The translations under genes and the position numbers were made by a program. Positions 62,044 to 64,000 of a DNA stretch of 64,000 nt are shown one piece after another. The stretch comes from Acd1 sp049973945. Lineage in GTDB: Archaea; Thermoproteota; Thermoprotei_A; Sulfolobales; Sulfolobaceae. The notes under the pieces were generated by a model, which did no database searches, was not told the DNA's origin, and saw only the letters and a program-made list of their open reading frames with translations. The stretch covers positions 1-64,000 of the forward strand of contig JBMFJH010000003.1 in assembly GCA_049973945.1 (NCBI GenBank), read 5' to 3'. Every line of letters begins with the position of its first letter. The stretch's first letter is position 1.

Positions 62044-62639
62044 GCGACCTGGATCTCCTTCTGAAGAGGAGGAAGAGGGAAGAGAACCCACAGAAGAGTG
62101 ACGACTCTACAGCGAAGAGGGAAGAGAGAGCGGAGAAGACTGTAGAGCCCAAAACTCAGGTTTCGGAGTCTAGAGGGGAGACCGTAGACCGCAAGAAAGA
62201 AGAGGGTAGGGTGCACAGCCTAGAGGCTAAGCAGGAGAGTATGGAGTCTAGAGCGGAAAGTCTGGAGACCAGAGAGAGGGTTTCGGGAAGGGCAGAAACT
62301 AGAGTCCCCGTTGAAGAGTCCGCGGTCAGGAGCGACGACTCTAGAGTCGGGAGTGCGCAAGCCAGTGTAACCGCAGAGGGAAGAGTGGAGAACGCAGAGA
62401 GGGTCAAGGCGGTCATGGAAGGGTTCGCAAACAGGGACCCCAAGATAGGGGTGTGGAGCTACCCTGCCTTCCTCGTTTTGCAGTACCTCTTCCATACGGT
62501 TCCGGGCTTCAGGATGAGCAGGGTGGCCAAGGAGGCCTTAGAGAGGGGCTTGAGGGAGATGTACCCCGAGCTTTTCTCTATAGCTGAAGAAGTGTCCAGA
62601 AAGATCTACGCGCAGAAGGGTATCACGCCCCCTAGCTGA
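62040..62639 (+). CDS. segB: SegB-type DNA-binding partner with long disordered N-terminus
   Basis: A 199-residue protein. Residues 1-120 are low complexity (Glu, Arg, Ser, Val; repeated 'ESRxExxE' units) and likely unstructured; residues about 135-185 look like a ribbon-helix-helix: SYPAFLVLQYLFHTVPGFRM and KEALERGLREMYPELF resemble SegB. Known SegB is about 110 residues, so this has a long extension. The extension is coded by DNA with several AGAGTCTAGA-like repeats that could themselves be binding sites. Start overlaps segA stop (TGAG/ATGA-type coupling). Confidence 0.72.
   Translation: MSDLDLLLKRRKREENPQKSDDSTAKREERAEKTVEPKTQVSESRGETVDRKKEEGRVHSLEAKQESMESRAESLETRERVSGRAETRVPVEESAVRSDDSRVGSAQASVTAEGRVENAERVKAVMEGFANRDPKIGVWSYPAFLVLQYLFHTVPGFRMSRVAKEALERGLREMYPELFSIAEEVSRKIYAQKGITPPS
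62160..62345. repeat. Cluster of TCTAGA-centred motifs inside segB
   Basis: GAGTCTAGAG occurs near 62167 and 62240, GACTCTAGAGTC (a perfect 12-base palindrome) near 62334, and weaker CCTAGAGG and ACTAGAGTCC near 62219 and 62298. Further copies are at about 61238, 61372, 61897 and 63508. By eye seven of the thirteen TCTAGA hexamers I found in the window lie between 61.2 and 63.6 kb. Confidence 0.5.
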
Positions 62640-62691
62640 TTCGAGGGGCTCTATTCGAGAGGGGAAAGGCGCTTAATCCCCTCGCCTCGGT

Positions 62692-63753
62692 TTAACTCTC
62701 TTCCCCCTGAACGATCCTGATCCTAGACCCCCTCCACACTATTTCCTTCTCTCTCACGGATAGCAACGCCAGGAAGAAGGTCACCGTAGCGCTTACCGGC
62801 GACACGATAGCGGGCAGGTAAGGGCCGTCGGCCCGCTTAGCCCTCAAAAAGTTCTTGAAGACCCAAGCGACAGTGGGAGCAACGGCGAGAGGGGATAGCG
62901 GGACAAACAAGAGTAGCGCGAGCGTAAAGGCCCACGTCAGTAGGAAGGCCTCGAACCCGCGGGGGCTGTAAAGCTTTACGGTGATTATCTGCCTCTTGAG
63001 GAACTTAATTAAATTCGCTTCATCGAAATAATTCTTAGACACCACAGGACAGAACTCTATTTCGTACCCCCTCTTCTTCACCAGATAGGTTAAAGTACAG
63101 TCATCACACCAGGCCTCGCTAAGCGCCCCCACGGCCTCTTCGTCGAAGAACTCCCTCCTGAAGGCCATGGAGCCTCCCCAGAGGAACCTGTGCTTCCTCG
63201 AGAAGACCGACTCGTAGCCTAGAGTCCAGAACCCAGAGCGGACGAGGTTCCTCAAAGTGACCCTCTCGGGCGAGGGCCAAGAGAAAGTGGTTGGGACAGC
63301 CTTGTCCTTAACCAAGGAGAGCATGCACCTCAGCCAACCCTGTGGGTAGACCGTGTCAGAGTCGGCGAAGACCAGATAGTCGCCCTTAGCGTACTTCAAG
63401 GCAGTGAGGATCGCGCTCACCTTTCCGCTGCACTTAGCGCAAGGCCACTCGTTCATCACGACCTTGACGGGGAACTTAGTAACTACGGGGTAGGCCGGGT
63501 CGTCGGAAGAGTCTAGAACGACGATCACCTCCTTGTCCGCGTAGTCCTGGGCCAGCAAAGACCTGATGGTCTCCTCCAGTCTAGGGTCTAGGCCCTTCAC
63601 CGGGAGGACGACAGAGGCGAGGCCACCCCTCGGCTCCCCGCACTTCGCGAAGCTCTTACTTTCCATCAAAGCCTGCACTACAAACGCCGTAGAAAGGAGG
63701 AAGGAGAGGGCGTTTATTATTAGGACAACCTCAGAGCCGGCGGTACACATCAC
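62692..63753 (-). CDS. Membrane glycosyltransferase (GT2/GT21-like)
   Basis: A 353-residue enzyme with one N-terminal membrane helix (VVLIINALSFLLSTAFVV), GT-A domain with SVVLPVKGLDPRLEETIRSL, VVLDSSDDP, FADSDTVYPQ (DxD) and CDDCTLTYLVKKRG, and three or four C-terminal helices. It resembles ceramide-glucosyltransferase-type enzymes that glycosylate lipids. Start at the GTG or the adjoining ATG (63750). The upstream nucleotidyltransferase gene likely provides the activated sugar. Confidence 0.85.
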   Translation of the reverse strand: MMCTAGSEVVLIINALSFLLSTAFVVQALMESKSFAKCGEPRGGLASVVLPVKGLDPRLEETIRSLLAQDYADKEVIVVLDSSDDPAYPVVTKFPVKVVMNEWPCAKCSGKVSAILTALKYAKGDYLVFADSDTVYPQGWLRCMLSLVKDKAVPTTFSWPSPERVTLRNLVRSGFWTLGYESVFSRKHRFLWGGSMAFRREFFDEEAVGALSEAWCDDCTLTYLVKKRGYEIEFCPVVSKNYFDEANLIKFLKRQIITVKLYSPRGFEAFLLTWAFTLALLLFVPLSPLAVAPTVAWVFKNFLRAKRADGPYLPAIVSPVSATVTFFLALLSVREKEIVWRGSRIRIVQGEES

Positions 63754-63774
63754 TTATCAGACAGGCGAGCCTCA

Positions 63775-64000
63775 TCACAGGATAATTTTGTGCCTGTCGT
63801 AGACGGACTCGCTGATCTCCTTAAATGGCAACACTATCGTCCCCTCGTTCAGGAGGACGTTGTCGTATATCTCCACTTCGTCGCCCAGGATAGAGGACTC
63901 GACCCTGGCCCTCTTACCGATTCTCGACGACTCGCCTATTATCGAGAAGTTCACGAAAGAGTACTTATCCACCCTCACGTTGTCCATGAGGAGGGAGTCC
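63775..64000 (-). CDS. Sugar-phosphate nucleotidyltransferase, C-terminal beta-helix (cut by window edge)
   Basis: The last 75 or so residues of a protein running off the right edge, without a start in view. The pattern VNFSIIGESSRIGKRARVES followed by ILGDEVEIYDN is a left-handed beta-helix, as in GlmU, mannose-1-phosphate guanylyltransferase or glucose-1-phosphate thymidylyltransferase. The internal ATG at 63987 is just a Met codon: the frame is open up to base 64000. It is probably in one operon with the glycosyltransferase (21-base gap). Confidence 0.75.
   Translation of the reverse strand, partial: DSLLMDNVRVDKYSFVNFSIIGESSRIGKRARVESSILGDEVEIYDNVLLNEGTIVLPFKEISESVYDRHKIIL

Noticed and set aside
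1..64000. CRISPR array, prophage or integrated plasmid
   Set aside because: I found no spaced direct repeats, no integrase and no tRNA-overlapping attachment repeat; gene content is that of a housekeeping chromosome.

Overview
The window looks like a chromosomal segment of a GC-rich thermoacidophilic crenarchaeon of the order Sulfolobales. I infer this from a tRNA-Leu gene with a short archaeal intron, TATA-type promoters close to start codons, frequent GTG/TTG starts, a one-polypeptide GAT-QueC archaeosine enzyme, a SegA/SegB-type partition pair, a secreted sedolisin (an acid protease family), archaeal B12 genes and many Asn-rich surface proteins. Genus is a guess (something like Sulfodiicoccus) that I cannot confirm. 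The DNA is densely coding, genes often overlap by 1-46 bases, and there is no CRISPR array, rRNA operon or complete insertion sequence.

Layout. 1-8.2 kb: truncated solute-binding protein, a frameshifted class II amidotransferase, a GlcD-type oxidase, a large membrane-anchored surface protein, tRNA-Leu, a DUF255 thioredoxin-like protein and the remnant of an MFS transporter. 8.2-16.8 kb: a universal stress protein, then a same-strand run with an ABC exporter, a 1182-residue sedolisin, a PNGase A-like glycoamidase and a PPP-family phosphatase. 16.8-22.2 kb (minus): CBS proteins, a flippase-like membrane protein, a 0.4 kb stretch of apparently decayed coding DNA, GMP synthetase subunit B and CobQ. 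22.3-29.6 kb: a YVTN beta-propeller surface protein, FAH-type hydratase, zinc alcohol dehydrogenase, CobD and CobS, and small unknown proteins. 30-34.1 kb: a tightly overlapping operon (OCD-family enzyme, aminotransferase, Xaa-Pro peptidase, HDAC-fold deacylase), followed by a very short solitary TnpB-like protein in antisense.

35-44 kb: a minus-strand operon (unknown protein, PfkB kinase, candidate metal-binding microprotein, RNase Z-like hydrolase, class II amidotransferase), a QxxRW glycosyltransferase, UPF0282, a VIT1/CCC1 metal transporter behind a stand-alone AAA-associated domain protein, and GAT-QueC. 44-52.7 kb: an MrfA-like helicase, an oxidase-like/Fe-S fusion, MoaB, a nucleotidyltransferase with no ordinary start codon, a DAO-family oxidoreductase, a dolichol-kinase-like protein and a nuclease-fold protein. 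52.7-64 kb: a gap with four abutting hairpins, PurT behind a perfect palindrome, a second HDAC-fold enzyme, a CBS/ribosome-hibernation-like fusion followed by a nitrilase-fold protein lacking catalytic residues, GlcE/GlcD/GlcF-like genes, SegAB with a cluster of TCTAGA-centred motifs inside and around the genes, and two surface-sugar genes.

Together the genes describe an organism that digests external glycoprotein, oxidises 2-hydroxyacids through several membrane-linked GlcDEF-type enzymes, builds its own glycosylated envelope and salvages or makes cobalamin. The items most worth checking are the SegAB intragenic sites, the CBS-HPF-like gene with its pseudo-nitrilase neighbour, the protease/PNGase pair, the minimal TnpB, and the hairpin cluster at 52.8 kb.
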